From: Pseudodesulfovibrio indicus
GTDB lineage: Bacteria > Desulfobacterota > Desulfovibrionia > Desulfovibrionales > Desulfovibrionaceae
Assembly (NCBI RefSeq): GCF_001563225.1
Contig: NZ_CP014206.1
Coordinates: 124,001-188,000 of the forward strand
DNA: 64,000 nt
Direction of reading: 5' to 3'
Every line of letters begins with the position of its first letter. Position 1 is the stretch's first letter. The notes under the pieces were generated by a model that was given only the letters and a program-made list of their open reading frames with translations, did not search any database and was not told the origin of the DNA. Of the stretch, positions 1-9,304 are shown piece by piece. A program made the position numbers and the translations under genes.

Positions 1-392
1 CGGGTGAGAAATGCTCCGATGCGCTCGAAGTCGCGTTCGGCCATGAGTTCGAGAAAACCGGCCACGCCCGAAGGTCCATCGGGCCGCCGCCAGTGGTCGG
101 CCACGGTGCGCAGCCGGGCAGCTGTTTGAGGATCGAGGAGCGACCGAGCGGCTTCGAGGGACAGCAACTCCCCGGCCAGCCCGCCGTCCAGGGGACGCTC
201 GGAGACGACCTTGCCGAGGGCGGCCCCGGCCGTGGGCAACAGGTCGTCGCGCCCGGCGCGCAGGCAGCGTCCGGCAACGTCCAGGAGCTGGGTCTTGCCC
301 GTGAACCCGAGCCGCAGCGCAACCCTGATCTCCTCGGGCAGCCCGCGCCGGAACGCGGCCAGGGACGGGACCGGGTGCGCGGGGCCGGGCAT
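1..392 (-). CDS. Unknown protein, 3' end outside the window
   Basis: An open frame reads leftward from an ATG at 392 to the window edge (130 codons seen) without a stop. It begins 3 bases after the stop of the deacetylase-glycosyltransferase gene on the same strand, so it is very probably the next gene of that operon. The visible part is Leu/Ala/Arg-rich and soluble-looking, with no signal peptide, membrane segment or motif that I can place in a family. A role in surface polysaccharide metabolism is only a guess from the neighbour. Confidence 0.6.
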   Translation of the reverse strand, partial: MPGPAHPVPSLAAFRRGLPEEIRVALRLGFTGKTQLLDVAGRCLRAGRDDLLPTAGAALGKVVSERPLDGGLAGELLSLEAARSLLDPQTAARLRTVADHWRRPDGPSGVAGFLELMAERDFERIGAFLT

Positions 393-395
393 GGC

Positions 396-2486
396 CTACG
401 CCTCCCCTTGTTCGGGAGCCCGGGGTGTGGCGGCGGCTTCGACGGCCAGCGGCTCGAACAGCCGCTCGCCCATGTAGGCGCGCATCAGGTTGCGCCCCTT
501 GACCTCCGGGGTGAGCAGGACGCGCACCACCCTGCGGCCCGCCAGCCCCATGTCGAAGCGGCGGAGGGGGTCCTCGGCCAGCTCGCGCATGCGCGCGGCC
601 AAACACTCGGCGTCCTCGCCGGCGCAGAGAAAGCCGTTCACGCCGTCGCGGACCACCTCCGGGATGCCGCCCACACGGGTGCACACGGCAGGCACGCCCA
701 GGTCGAACCCTTCGAGCAGGGTGTTGGGCAGGGATTCCTTGCGCGACGGGATGACCTGCACGTCGGCGAATTGCAGCTCGTCCAGGACCTCCGCATGGCT
801 GATCTCGCCCGCGTTGCGGAACCGCTCGGCCACGGCCGGGGTGAGCACGCCCTCGAACCGGTCGAGCTTCTCGTCCGGCACGCCCACGGCCACGAACTCC
901 AGGTCCCTGGCCCCGCCTTGGCAGAGCAGGTCGGCGGCCCGAAGGTAGACGTCGAACCCCTTCACCTCGGCGGAGTTGCCGATGTAGATGAACCGCGTGC
1001 CCCGCTTCTTGCGCTGCCTGGGCTCGCCGAAATCCGGCCCGGCATAGGCGTTGTAGACCACGTTCAGGCGCTTGTTCCCCACCCAGTATTTGCGCATGAC
1101 CTCGGCGCACTGGGCGGAGTTGGCGATGACCCCGTTCGACAGGGCGGTCCACAGAAAGAAGACCGAGTTGGGCCTGGAGATGACCCCCCGGTTGATGAAC
1201 AGCTTGTTGCGCGCGCCCATGAGCCGGGCCAGCACGCCCATCTTGTACGCCCGGTTGTGGAAGGTGTGGACCACGTCGATGGACTTGTCGGCCACCAGCC
1301 GCTTGAGGAATTTCCCGGCCTTGACGTACTTGCGGAACCCGGTGAACGGGATGACCTCGACATCGATGCCTTCCAGGGCCGAGTGGATGGCGGACTCGGG
1401 GTCGAGCAGGGCGTAGACCTTCATGCCCATATCGCCCATGGCCTTGATGTTGTTGACCATCTGGCGGCTGCCGCCGGACAGCTTGTCCGAGTCCGTGGCG
1501 TAGAGCACGGTGTTGATCTCCGGCTTCTTGCGGAACTTCTTGAAGAACACGCGGGCCAGGGGCGCGGTGCCGTACATGTTCAGCCGCGTCTGGACCCACT
1601 TGCCGTCCTTCTTGGCGGCCACGCCCAGCCGGTTGAACCGGAAGGGATCGGTACCGCGCGTGTTCGCCCCGCGCTCCAGGGTGAACGCGCCCGCGAACCC
1701 CGCATCCTTGAGCTCGGCCTCGGCCCGCGGCTCGAACTGGCCCCACGGCCAGCAGAACAGCTGCTCGTCCAGCCCGTTCAGGGCGCGGATGCGCTCCATG
1801 CTCCGCTTGAAGTCGCGGCGGCAGAACTCCAGCCGCTCGGCCTCGGACCGCTTGGTGAAGCGCGGCCCGGCCAGCCCCTCGAACTTGGGCCAGAACCCGT
1901 CGTAGACGTAGGCGCTGCCCGCCTTGTAGGTCTGCCACGCCGGGTTGTGGCCGGGGTAGATGGACCAGCCGCCCCAGTGGGTGCCCTTGACGCCGAGCGG
2001 ACCGCGCGGGGTCAGGTCCAGGAACGCGGCCTGGTGGCGGCAGCCGTGGGCGAAGACCTCCATGCCCTGGTCGAGCATGGCCATGATCTCCGACTCGTTG
2101 ATGAACTGGGAAAAATCGCCGTCCACGAAGGCGGCCCGGAAGACCTGCTTCATGTGCAGCATCTCCGGCGCGGTCTGCGGGGTGCGCACCTCGCCCGCCA
2201 CGGTGAAGTCGGTCAGGGCGAAGAAGGTGCCGGTCATGTCCCGCTTGATCAACTCCGGGACCACGGTCAGCCAGTTGGACAGGTGGCCGTCGTCGAAGGT
2301 CAGGACCAGGGATTTCCCGGGGGCTTTGCGCTCGCCGCGCGCCACGGCCAGCAGGTCGCGGGCCGAGATGGTCCGCCAGCCCGCGTCGCGGATGGCGTCC
2401 AGGTGCTCGCGAAACATGGCGGGCGTGTGCCCGTTCACGTCGGACACGTTGTGGTAGCAGAGGACGGGTATGGATGTGCTGATCAT
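396..2486 (-). CDS. Polysaccharide deacetylase - glycosyltransferase family 4 fusion
   Basis: The 696-residue protein joins two enzymes of surface-polysaccharide work. Residues about 5-330 are a NodB-type polysaccharide deacetylase: a VLCYHNV start, the metal-binding TFDDG at about 63-67, and an HGCRH motif that fits the H-x3-H metal site. Residues about 335-690 look like a GT4 glycosyltransferase, with a YIGNSAEVKGFD segment and the late ESLPNTLLEGF and GVPAVCTRVGGIPEVV motifs that bind the nucleotide-sugar in this fold. The start at 2486 was chosen because the deacetylase motif begins a few residues later; the 20 codons upstream do not look conserved. No signal peptide, so a cytoplasmic or membrane-associated enzyme is likely. 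The natural substrate cannot be read from the sequence. Confidence 0.85.
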   Translation of the reverse strand: MISTSIPVLCYHNVSDVNGHTPAMFREHLDAIRDAGWRTISARDLLAVARGERKAPGKSLVLTFDDGHLSNWLTVVPELIKRDMTGTFFALTDFTVAGEVRTPQTAPEMLHMKQVFRAAFVDGDFSQFINESEIMAMLDQGMEVFAHGCRHQAAFLDLTPRGPLGVKGTHWGGWSIYPGHNPAWQTYKAGSAYVYDGFWPKFEGLAGPRFTKRSEAERLEFCRRDFKRSMERIRALNGLDEQLFCWPWGQFEPRAEAELKDAGFAGAFTLERGANTRGTDPFRFNRLGVAAKKDGKWVQTRLNMYGTAPLARVFFKKFRKKPEINTVLYATDSDKLSGGSRQMVNNIKAMGDMGMKVYALLDPESAIHSALEGIDVEVIPFTGFRKYVKAGKFLKRLVADKSIDVVHTFHNRAYKMGVLARLMGARNKLFINRGVISRPNSVFFLWTALSNGVIANSAQCAEVMRKYWVGNKRLNVVYNAYAGPDFGEPRQRKKRGTRFIYIGNSAEVKGFDVYLRAADLLCQGGARDLEFVAVGVPDEKLDRFEGVLTPAVAERFRNAGEISHAEVLDELQFADVQVIPSRKESLPNTLLEGFDLGVPAVCTRVGGIPEVVRDGVNGFLCAGEDAECLAARMRELAEDPLRRFDMGLAGRRVVRVLLTPEVKGRNLMRAYMGERLFEPLAVEAAATPRAPEQGEA

Positions 2487-2583
2487 GTGTTGTTCTCGTT
2501 TGCTCTCAGGCCTCCGAGAAGTAGCAGATGGCCGGAACCAGGGCAAGAAAGGATGGACGCGGCGAGGTCGATGCCGGTCCGGC

Positions 2584-3066
2584 TCACGGCTGTCCCGGCC
2601 CGTGGTTCAGGACCTCTTGGGGCACGTCCTGCGGCACCTTGTCCGGGCAGATGGCCATGAGCTTGGCGCGGACCTCGGGCCAGTCCCTTCCCACGACGTG
2701 GAATCCCGGAGGGTTCAGGGCAACCGTTGAATCCCATGAGGTGATGAACGTGCCCCCGCCCCTGATGACAAAAAAACGGTCGCCGCCCCCGGCTCGGGCC
2801 TCGTCCCGAGCCGCCATCCGAAAGGCTTCAAAACGGTCGCCGCCTTCCGGAGTCAGGCCGATCCGGCAGACCACGACATATCCGCGTTGCGAGGAAGCGA
2901 CAGGCTCCTTGTCCAAATCAGGACCAAGGGCCACCATCATTGCTGCGACATCCCCGCACCCCACCTGGAAGGAGCCGTCCGCCTGCGCCGCGGCTGAAAG
3001 ATTCAGCGCGAGGCAGAGCACTACACAGGCCTTAAGCAATTCAGGGCAATATCCCGTATTCGACAT
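2584..3066 (-). CDS. Small secreted protein of unknown function
   Basis: A 160-residue product with a clear N-terminal signal peptide (hydrophobic LLKACVVLCLALNLSAAAQA, cleavage likely after AQA), so it should be periplasmic or secreted. The mature part has three cysteines and no motif I recognise. Its start overlaps the end of the upstream gene (stop at 3041) by 26 bases, so the two are probably co-transcribed and translationally coupled. An internal start would destroy the signal peptide, which supports the start at 3066. Confidence 0.65.
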   Translation of the reverse strand: MSNTGYCPELLKACVVLCLALNLSAAAQADGSFQVGCGDVAAMMVALGPDLDKEPVASSQRGYVVVCRIGLTPEGGDRFEAFRMAARDEARAGGGDRFFVIRGGGTFITSWDSTVALNPPGFHVVGRDWPEVRAKLMAICPDKVPQDVPQEVLNHGPGQP

Positions 3067-3637
3067 CGTACCGTACCATCGTGTTGTTCGCGCCTTTTTG
3101 GATCAGATGAATGCTCCAGAACACGGGCACATCTGTCTCCGCATGGAATTCAAAGGAGACGCTTCCGCCCAGTATATGACTTTGTCGGTCGCCGTCACGG
3201 TTTGAAAAAACGTGAACGCCCGAGGCAAGTGCGCCGGTTACGTGGGTGACAGTAACCACCACGGTATCCAAGCCCCAGAACTGATAGACGGCATTGTCCT
3301 CATAACCGCTCAAGAATCCGGAAAAATACCGCTTTTCCGGCTTCGCTTCATTCTTCCTGATCTCACTCTTGCAGTTGGGGTGCGGCCGTTCCGGCTCCTC
3401 CTTGAATTTGATTCCTTCCATTTCCTTGCACTTTTCGCAAGCGCCGGGCTTGGGATGCACGGTCCGAAAGAAGTGCTTCCCCGGCTCCTCCGGCTCCGGC
3501 GTCGGACGGTAGGGAGGGTCGCCGGAAACGGAGCCGCCGCTTTCCCGCGCCTTGCCCGTGGCCCTGGCCGCCATCCGTTTGGGCAGGCCGTATACCAATT
3601 GATCCTCTCCGATGCGCCGATCTCTTTCTTTTGCCAT
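3041..3637 (-). CDS. Unknown protein with a CxxC...HPNC motif
   Basis: A 198-residue product. Start at 3637 chosen because CAGGAGAAAC lies just upstream; an in-frame extension further upstream has no ribosome-binding site. The first 55 residues are polar and Pro/Arg-rich. Cys67, Cys70, His86 and Cys89 form a CEKC...HPNC arrangement that resembles the metal-binding tail motif of phage Mu gpF-type (MuF) head proteins and related toxin modules. The C-terminal half is beta-rich and ends in a hydrophobic stretch. No phage genes are nearby. The MuF resemblance is an inference from the motif only. Confidence 0.6.
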   Translation of the reverse strand: MAKERDRRIGEDQLVYGLPKRMAARATGKARESGGSVSGDPPYRPTPEPEEPGKHFFRTVHPKPGACEKCKEMEGIKFKEEPERPHPNCKSEIRKNEAKPEKRYFSGFLSGYEDNAVYQFWGLDTVVVTVTHVTGALASGVHVFSNRDGDRQSHILGGSVSFEFHAETDVPVFWSIHLIQKGANNTMVRYDVEYGILP

Positions 3638-3854
3638 GTCGTTTCTCCTGTTGCCCGCAAGGCGGGACGGTTTTGGAAGAAACCGTACCACGGCTTTTCC
3701 GGAAAACAGGGGATCGGAAAAGAATGTAGGAGAAAGACAGCCGAACGGTGCAAAAAAACAATTTGACGGGGCTTCGGTCCGTCTCCTTGCCCGCCGCCCG
3801 CCAAGCGCGCGAACCTCTTGTAAACTTTCCGTGTTGCCGTTAATAGAAAGGACC

Positions 3855-5297
3855 ATGACGGCCAGAACAGTCCTTTTCATCGCGGAGCCGCAGTCCGTTA
3901 CCGCCATCTTCCCCACCTTGCAGAAGGCGGGGCTGCAGGCCGGTCTGGCCGACAACGTCAACGGCGCCCTGGGGTTCATCAAGAAATCCCACCCCTGCCT
4001 GGTGTTCTGCCGCCCGGAGCTGCAGGGGTTCGACGCCAAGGGGTTCCTGCGCAAGGCCGCCGAGACCGAGGGGTTCCCGCCCGTGGTCATCTTCTCGGCA
4101 GCGGGCAGCGCGGAACAGGCAACGGAATACCTGGAGCTCGGCGCGCGGGACTACTGGATCGAGCCGTTGGTCTGGGAAAAGATCCGGCTGGTCCTGCCGG
4201 ACGAAGAACCCGAGCAGGAGCCGGAACCCGCGCCCTGCCCGCCCCGGTCTGCGCCCGCATCGGCCCCCTCCCCGTCCGTCGGCGGCTCCGGCGGCAGCAA
4301 ATTTCAGATCATCGGGCGGCACACCGCCGTGCTGCGCGTGCTGGCACTGGCCAAGCAGGTGGCCGGGTCCAAGGCCACGGTGCTCATCTCCGGCGAGTCC
4401 GGCACCGGCAAGGAGATGTTCGCCCGCTACCTGCACCACAATTCCGACCGCGCGGACAAGCCGTTCGTGGCCATCAACTGCGCGGCCCTGCCCGAGCACC
4501 TGCTGGAGTCCGAGCTGTTCGGCCACGAAAAGGGCGCGTTCACCGGGGCCATCCAGCGCAAGCTCGGCAAGTTCGAGCTGGCCGACGGCGGGACCATCCT
4601 CCTGGACGAGATCACCGAGATGGACCTCGGCCTCCAGGCCAAGCTCCTGCGCGTGCTTCAGGAATCGGAGTTCGACCGCGTGGGCGGCGTGGAGACGGTC
4701 AGGATCGACGTCCGCGTGCTGGCCACCACCAACCGGCGCATCGAGGACACGGTCAAGGAAGGCAAGTTCCGCCAGGACCTCTATTACCGGCTGAACGTCA
4801 TCCCGCTCGCCCTGCCCGCTCTCAAGGACCGGGGCGACGACGTGCTGCTGCTGGCCGAGTTCTTCACCAACAAGTTCACCGCGGCCTACGGGCTGGGCAA
4901 GCTCGCCTTCACCGACGAGGCCAAAAAATGGCTCATGGGCTACGACTGGCCCGGCAACGTCCGCGAATTGCAGAACCTCATGGAGCGCGCCGTGCTCCTG
5001 GCGGGTCAGGGGCCCATCCGCCCGCGCCACTTCCTCATGGGCGACGAGCAGTGGACCCCGGACGACCTCGCGGACATCGACGCCGACCAGCAGGCCGCAT
5101 GCGAGGCCGCGCCCCCGTCCACCCCGGACGAGGCCATGTCGGTCATGCCGCTGCACGAGATGGAAAAGCGGCTCATTCTCAAGAGCCTGGAAGAGACCAC
5201 CGGCAACCGCACCCGCGCCGCCGAGCTGCTCGGCATCTCCGTGCGTACCCTGCGCAACAAGCTCAACGAGTACAAGAAGCAGGGACTGGACGTTTAG
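3855..5297 (+). CDS. Sigma-54 activator with degenerate receiver domain
   Basis: A 480-residue regulator: receiver-like domain (about 5-115), Pro-rich linker (116-148), AAA+ sigma-54 activator domain (about 150-385) with Walker A GESGTGKE at 180-187 and the sigma-54 contact loop GAFTGA, and a C-terminal Fis-type helix-turn-helix (NRTRAAELLGISVRTLRNKL). It should drive sigma-54 promoters. The receiver lacks the phosphorylation chemistry: the acidic pair is E-P, the phospho-acceptor position is Arg53, and the conserved Lys is Glu103. Control by phosphorylation is therefore unlikely. Start at 3855 follows AGAAAGGA. It converges with the next gene, with only 3 bases between the stops. Confidence 0.9.
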   Translation: MTARTVLFIAEPQSVTAIFPTLQKAGLQAGLADNVNGALGFIKKSHPCLVFCRPELQGFDAKGFLRKAAETEGFPPVVIFSAAGSAEQATEYLELGARDYWIEPLVWEKIRLVLPDEEPEQEPEPAPCPPRSAPASAPSPSVGGSGGSKFQIIGRHTAVLRVLALAKQVAGSKATVLISGESGTGKEMFARYLHHNSDRADKPFVAINCAALPEHLLESELFGHEKGAFTGAIQRKLGKFELADGGTILLDEITEMDLGLQAKLLRVLQESEFDRVGGVETVRIDVRVLATTNRRIEDTVKEGKFRQDLYYRLNVIPLALPALKDRGDDVLLLAEFFTNKFTAAYGLGKLAFTDEAKKWLMGYDWPGNVRELQNLMERAVLLAGQGPIRPRHFLMGDEQWTPDDLADIDADQQAACEAAPPSTPDEAMSVMPLHEMEKRLILKSLEETTGNRTRAAELLGISVRTLRNKLNEYKKQGLDV

Positions 5298-5300
5298 CCG

Positions 5301-6281
5301 TCAGCGGTCTTTTCGGCGATAGACCTTGAAGCCGGTCCAGGTCTCGGCGGGCACGGTGCCGCCCCCGGCCAGCACGGCCAGGTAGCGGTAGCACAGCCGC
5401 CCCATCTCCTCGAAATCCAGCCCGATATTGACGTGGCTGAGCCCCTTGCGGAACAGCGCCAGTTGCGTGGGATGCGCCCCGGCGAAGATCACTATCTTGG
5501 TCCCGTCGTCCAGTTGCCTCATGTGGCGGCGGATGAGCTGCTCGTACCCGTCGCTCATCTGCGCCCACCAACCCACCGAGACGATGACGTCCACCGCCGG
5601 GTCCTCCAGCAGCGCCTGGAGCTGCTCCAGAGCCTGGGGATAGCTGTCCCGGCAGGGCAGCGGCGAGCGCGGGTCCAGCCGCCACCCGCAGGCCTCCCGG
5701 CCCAGGTCGAGGACCTCCCCCAGCCCCTGGATGCGGTCGTTCAGGTTGGTGTCGTCCAAGCCGCCGGTCATCACCGCCACGGTCCCGCCGGAGGGCCGCA
5801 GCCGGATGGTTTCGCGCCCCAGCACCCTGCCCAGCTCCACGTTGTCCGTGCCGATATATCCGGTCCGCAGCCCCCGGTATTTCTCGGTGAAATCGGAGTC
5901 GAAGGTGACCACCGGAACCCGGTCGCGGGCCACGTCCCTGAAGGAATTTTCCGCCAGATAGCGGCTGCGAAGGACCGAGATGGCCAGCCCGTCCGGCTTT
6001 CGGCGGAGCGCTTCCCGCACCGCCCTGTCCTGCAACCGAAAGTGCGCCTTGCCTTCGCCGCCCGTCAGGATCACGCGGTCGCCGTTGCGGCGGGCTTCCT
6101 CGCGGGCTGCGTCGTAGACGCGGTGGTAGTTGGCGTCCGAGACCGACTTGGCCACGATGACGTAGAGTTGTCTTTCGGCGCGGGCCGGGACGGCCGGAGA
6201 CAGAAACGCGGCCAGGAGTAGGCACAGGAGCAGGCCGGCGCTCGACGTTCGCATACGCAATATAGACTTTCTGTCGACCAT
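5301..6281 (-). CDS. Periplasmic sugar-binding (LacI/RbsB-like) protein
   Basis: A 326-residue protein with a signal peptide ending near PAVPARA and the two-lobed periplasmic-binding fold typical of ribose/autoinducer-type binding proteins (periplasmic-binding family PBP1). Evidence is the pattern LYVIVAKSVSDANYHRVYDAA, a DGLAISV strand, VVTFDSDF, a GYIGTDNVELG hinge segment and VDVIVSVG. No ABC permease or ATPase lies beside it, so it may feed a remote transporter or act as the sensor partner of a kinase or chemoreceptor. Start 6281 or the in-frame ATG at 6254 are both possible; both keep the signal peptide. Confidence 0.75.
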   Translation of the reverse strand: MVDRKSILRMRTSSAGLLLCLLLAAFLSPAVPARAERQLYVIVAKSVSDANYHRVYDAAREEARRNGDRVILTGGEGKAHFRLQDRAVREALRRKPDGLAISVLRSRYLAENSFRDVARDRVPVVTFDSDFTEKYRGLRTGYIGTDNVELGRVLGRETIRLRPSGGTVAVMTGGLDDTNLNDRIQGLGEVLDLGREACGWRLDPRSPLPCRDSYPQALEQLQALLEDPAVDVIVSVGWWAQMSDGYEQLIRRHMRQLDDGTKIVIFAGAHPTQLALFRKGLSHVNIGLDFEEMGRLCYRYLAVLAGGGTVPAETWTGFKVYRRKDR

Positions 6282-6536
6282 GGGGAGAATGTACGCCTGC
6301 GGGGAGGGGGGTTACATTATTATTGGTGGTGGGGTGGGAGCTGTTTTTTGATCAGAGGAAGGAGGAGGGGAGAGCCGTCGCGCACCCCGCTCCAGAAGCG
6401 GTGTCGTCCGTCGTTCATGCCTTTTCTCCGTCTGGCGTGGGTACTGCCGAGCGCGGCGCGGGATCAACGCATTAATTGTCCGGCATACATTCGCGGCGCT
6501 GGACTTTTCCCGGTAAATGACGGGATACTCAACACC

Positions 6537-7859
6537 ATGAAAACCAAAGAAACCTACCGTTGCGCCGCGTGCGGCGCACAGTCCCCGCGCTGGCAGGGCC
6601 AGTGCCCCTCCTGCAAGGAATGGAACACCCTCGAAACCGTGACCGTGACCAAGCGGACCTCGGCCCCGGTGGGCGCCGCCGCCTCCCAATCCTCGCCGCA
6701 GCTCCTCGAAGGGCTGGAGAGCGAGCACCTGGGCGCCCGCCCGTCCGGGCTGCCCTCCCTGGACGAACTGCTCGGGGCCGGACTGGTGCCGGGCGCGGCC
6801 ATCCTGGTGGGCGGCGAGCCGGGCATCGGCAAGTCCACCCTGCTCCTTCAGCTGGCGGGCAGCCAGGCGCGGCTTGGCCACACCGCCGTGTACCTCTCCG
6901 GCGAGGAATCCCTGCCCCAGCTCAAGGCGCGCGCCGACCGCCTGGGGCTGCTCGGCCCCGGCCTGCTCGCCCTGGCCACCAACAAGGTGGAGGACGCCCT
7001 GGCCGTGCTCGAAGGGCACGAGCCGCCGGAACTGCTCATCGTGGACTCGGTGCAGACCCTGGCCTCGCCCCTGGCCGAGGGCATCCCCGGCTCGGTCTCC
7101 CAGGTGCGCGCGGTGTCGAGCGAGCTGGTGGAAAAGACCAAGAAGACCGGCACCACCCTGATCCTGGTGGGCCACGTGACCAAGGACGGCCAGATCGCCG
7201 GGCCCAAGCTCCTGGAGCACATGGTCGACACGGTTCTGTACCTGGAGGGCGACCGCAAGCATTTTTCCCGCATCCTGCGCGTGCTCAAGAACCGGTTCGG
7301 CCCCAGCGACGAGCTGGTGGTCTTCACCATGAAGGAACGCGGCCTGGAGGTGGTGGAGGACCCGGCGACCTTCTTCCTGGGCGCGCGGGACCCGTCCCTG
7401 TCCGGCACGGCCATGGCCATGGCCGTGGACGGCCAGCGCCCCTTCGCCGTGGAGGTCCAGGCCCTGGTCTCCAAGTCCTTTTTGACCATCCCCCGGCGCA
7501 CGGCGCTGGGCTTCGACACCAACCGCCTGAACCTGCTCCTGGCGGTGCTCGAAAAGCGGCTGCGGCTGAATCTGAGCGGCCACGACATCTACGCCAAGAT
7601 CACCGGCGGCCTGGCCTCGCGCGATCCCGGCCTGGACATGGCCGTGGTGGCCTCGGTCATGTCGTCCTTCTACGACCAGCCCCTGCCCGAGTCCTCGGTA
7701 TTCTGGGGTGAGATCGACTTGAACGGCCAGGTGCGTCCGGTGGCGGCCCACGACGTGAGGCTCAAGCAGGCGGCCCGGCTGGGCCACGACCCGGTCTGCC
7801 ACTCCGCCACCGCCCCGACCCTGGCGGACCTGCAGCGGCTGCTCTTCGGAAAACGATAG
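6537..7859 (+). CDS. radA: DNA repair protein RadA
   Basis: A 440-residue RadA, the usual size. It is a RecA-related ATPase that helps process recombination intermediates by driving branch migration. N-terminal zinc finger CAAC...CPSC (residues 8-25), RecA-like core with Walker A GGEPGIGKST, the RadA-specific KNRFG motif in the middle, and a C-terminal Lon-protease-like domain. The start at 6537 places the zinc finger at the N-terminus as in all family members. A gap of 100 bases separates it from pgi, so the two may share a transcript. Confidence 0.96.
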   Translation: MKTKETYRCAACGAQSPRWQGQCPSCKEWNTLETVTVTKRTSAPVGAAASQSSPQLLEGLESEHLGARPSGLPSLDELLGAGLVPGAAILVGGEPGIGKSTLLLQLAGSQARLGHTAVYLSGEESLPQLKARADRLGLLGPGLLALATNKVEDALAVLEGHEPPELLIVDSVQTLASPLAEGIPGSVSQVRAVSSELVEKTKKTGTTLILVGHVTKDGQIAGPKLLEHMVDTVLYLEGDRKHFSRILRVLKNRFGPSDELVVFTMKERGLEVVEDPATFFLGARDPSLSGTAMAMAVDGQRPFAVEVQALVSKSFLTIPRRTALGFDTNRLNLLLAVLEKRLRLNLSGHDIYAKITGGLASRDPGLDMAVVASVMSSFYDQPLPESSVFWGEIDLNGQVRPVAAHDVRLKQAARLGHDPVCHSATAPTLADLQRLLFGKR

Positions 7860-7959
7860 ACGCCTTCCCGGCATTACATTTTCTCGAAATAATGGTACCC
7901 TCGGCCGTCCCGTGCCATACGGGAGGCACAGAACCGAGACCCCATCCACGGAGGAGACC

Positions 7960-9300
7960 ATGGCTGACATTCTGGATTGGACCAACGCGGACCTGAACCG
8001 GCTGGACATGGCCGCTTACGAGGCCCGGGCGGACGAAATGGCCGCGCGGCTCAAGCAGGAGACCGGCGCGGGCAGACTGCCCTTCCTGACCATGCCCTAT
8101 GAGGCGGAACTCAAGGCGCAGCTCGCGGACCTGGAGGGATTCCTCAAGGGGTTCGACCACATGCTGCTGCTCGGCATCGGCGGCTCGGCACTGGGAGCGC
8201 GCGCCCTCCAGAAAGCGTTCCACCCCGGACAGGACCAGCCCGGCCACACGGGGCGCAGCCTGTGGATCGCGGACAACGTGGACGCCTACGCCCTGGCGGC
8301 CTACATGGAGAAGCTCCCGCCCGAGAAAACCGTGGTGGTCACGGTCTCCAAGTCCGGCGGGACCATCGAGACCGTGGGCCAGTATTTTATCGTCAAGGAG
8401 TGGATGCGCGGCACGCTCGGCGACGACTGGGCGAAACACATGCTCCTGGTGACCGACGAGAAGCAGGGATTCCTGCGCGGCGAGGCCGACGGATTCGGCA
8501 TCCGGGCGCTGCCCGTGCCGGACAACCTCGGCGGGCGCTACTCCGTGCTCTCCGCCGTGGGTCTCATCCCGGCCCTGTTCCTGGGCATGGATACCGACGC
8601 GCTCATGGCGGGCGCGCGCGAGGTCACTGCCGCCCTGGCCGACCCCGGACTGGACGGCGGAAAGCTGGCCGCCCAGAGCGCCTTCCGGCTGGCCGCCTGG
8701 GGCGCGGCGCTGATGGACAAGGGGTTTGCCGAGATGATCTTTTTCACCTATATCCCCTTGTGGGCCAGCTTCGGCGACTGGTTCGCCCAGCTGTGGGCCG
8801 AATCGCTGGGCAAGGAGGGCAGGGGCAGCCAGCCCGTGCCCGCCGTGGGCGTCACCGACCAGCACTCGGTGAACCAGATGTTCATGGACGGCTTGCGCAA
8901 CAAGGCGTGCCTGTTCCTGACCTGCCCGAACCTGCCCGCCGGGCCGAAGTTCCCGTCGGACCTGCCCGACCAGTTCGCCTACGTCCGGGGCAAGGACTTC
9001 GGCGAGCTGATCCAGGCCGAGGGGCTGGGCACGCGCATGGCCCTTTCGGAGAGCGGCGTCCCCCTGGTGGAGATCCGCCTGGGCGCGGACAGCCCCCGGC
9101 AGGCGGGCAAGCTCATCGGGCTGCTCGGCGCGGCCACCATCCTGACCGGCTGGCTCATGGGCATCAACCCCCTGGACCAGCCCGCGGTGGAGCTGGGCAA
9201 GCGGCTGGCCAAAGCGCGCATGAACGCGGACGGGCTCGAAAAGGAAAAGGCGGACCTGAACGGTTTCCTCACTGCGGACAGAGATTTACGGGAGTTCTGA
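7960..9300 (+). CDS. pgi: Glucose-6-phosphate isomerase
   Basis: A 446-residue enzyme interconverting glucose-6-phosphate and fructose-6-phosphate in the cytoplasm. It belongs to the short bacterial form (about 450 residues, as in Bacillus) rather than the 550-residue E. coli form. Signature GIGGSALGARAL lies near residue 70 and the sugar-phosphate-binding VTVSKSGGTIETVGQYF near residue 130; a QLWAESLGKEG segment follows in the C-terminal half. Start at 7960 has a strong GGAGGAGA ribosome-binding site. The next gene begins 4 bases after the stop, so pgi and the kinase are in one operon. Confidence 0.95.
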   Translation: MADILDWTNADLNRLDMAAYEARADEMAARLKQETGAGRLPFLTMPYEAELKAQLADLEGFLKGFDHMLLLGIGGSALGARALQKAFHPGQDQPGHTGRSLWIADNVDAYALAAYMEKLPPEKTVVVTVSKSGGTIETVGQYFIVKEWMRGTLGDDWAKHMLLVTDEKQGFLRGEADGFGIRALPVPDNLGGRYSVLSAVGLIPALFLGMDTDALMAGAREVTAALADPGLDGGKLAAQSAFRLAAWGAALMDKGFAEMIFFTYIPLWASFGDWFAQLWAESLGKEGRGSQPVPAVGVTDQHSVNQMFMDGLRNKACLFLTCPNLPAGPKFPSDLPDQFAYVRGKDFGELIQAEGLGTRMALSESGVPLVEIRLGADSPRQAGKLIGLLGAATILTGWLMGINPLDQPAVELGKRLAKARMNADGLEKEKADLNGFLTADRDLREF

Positions 9301-9304
9301 TTCA

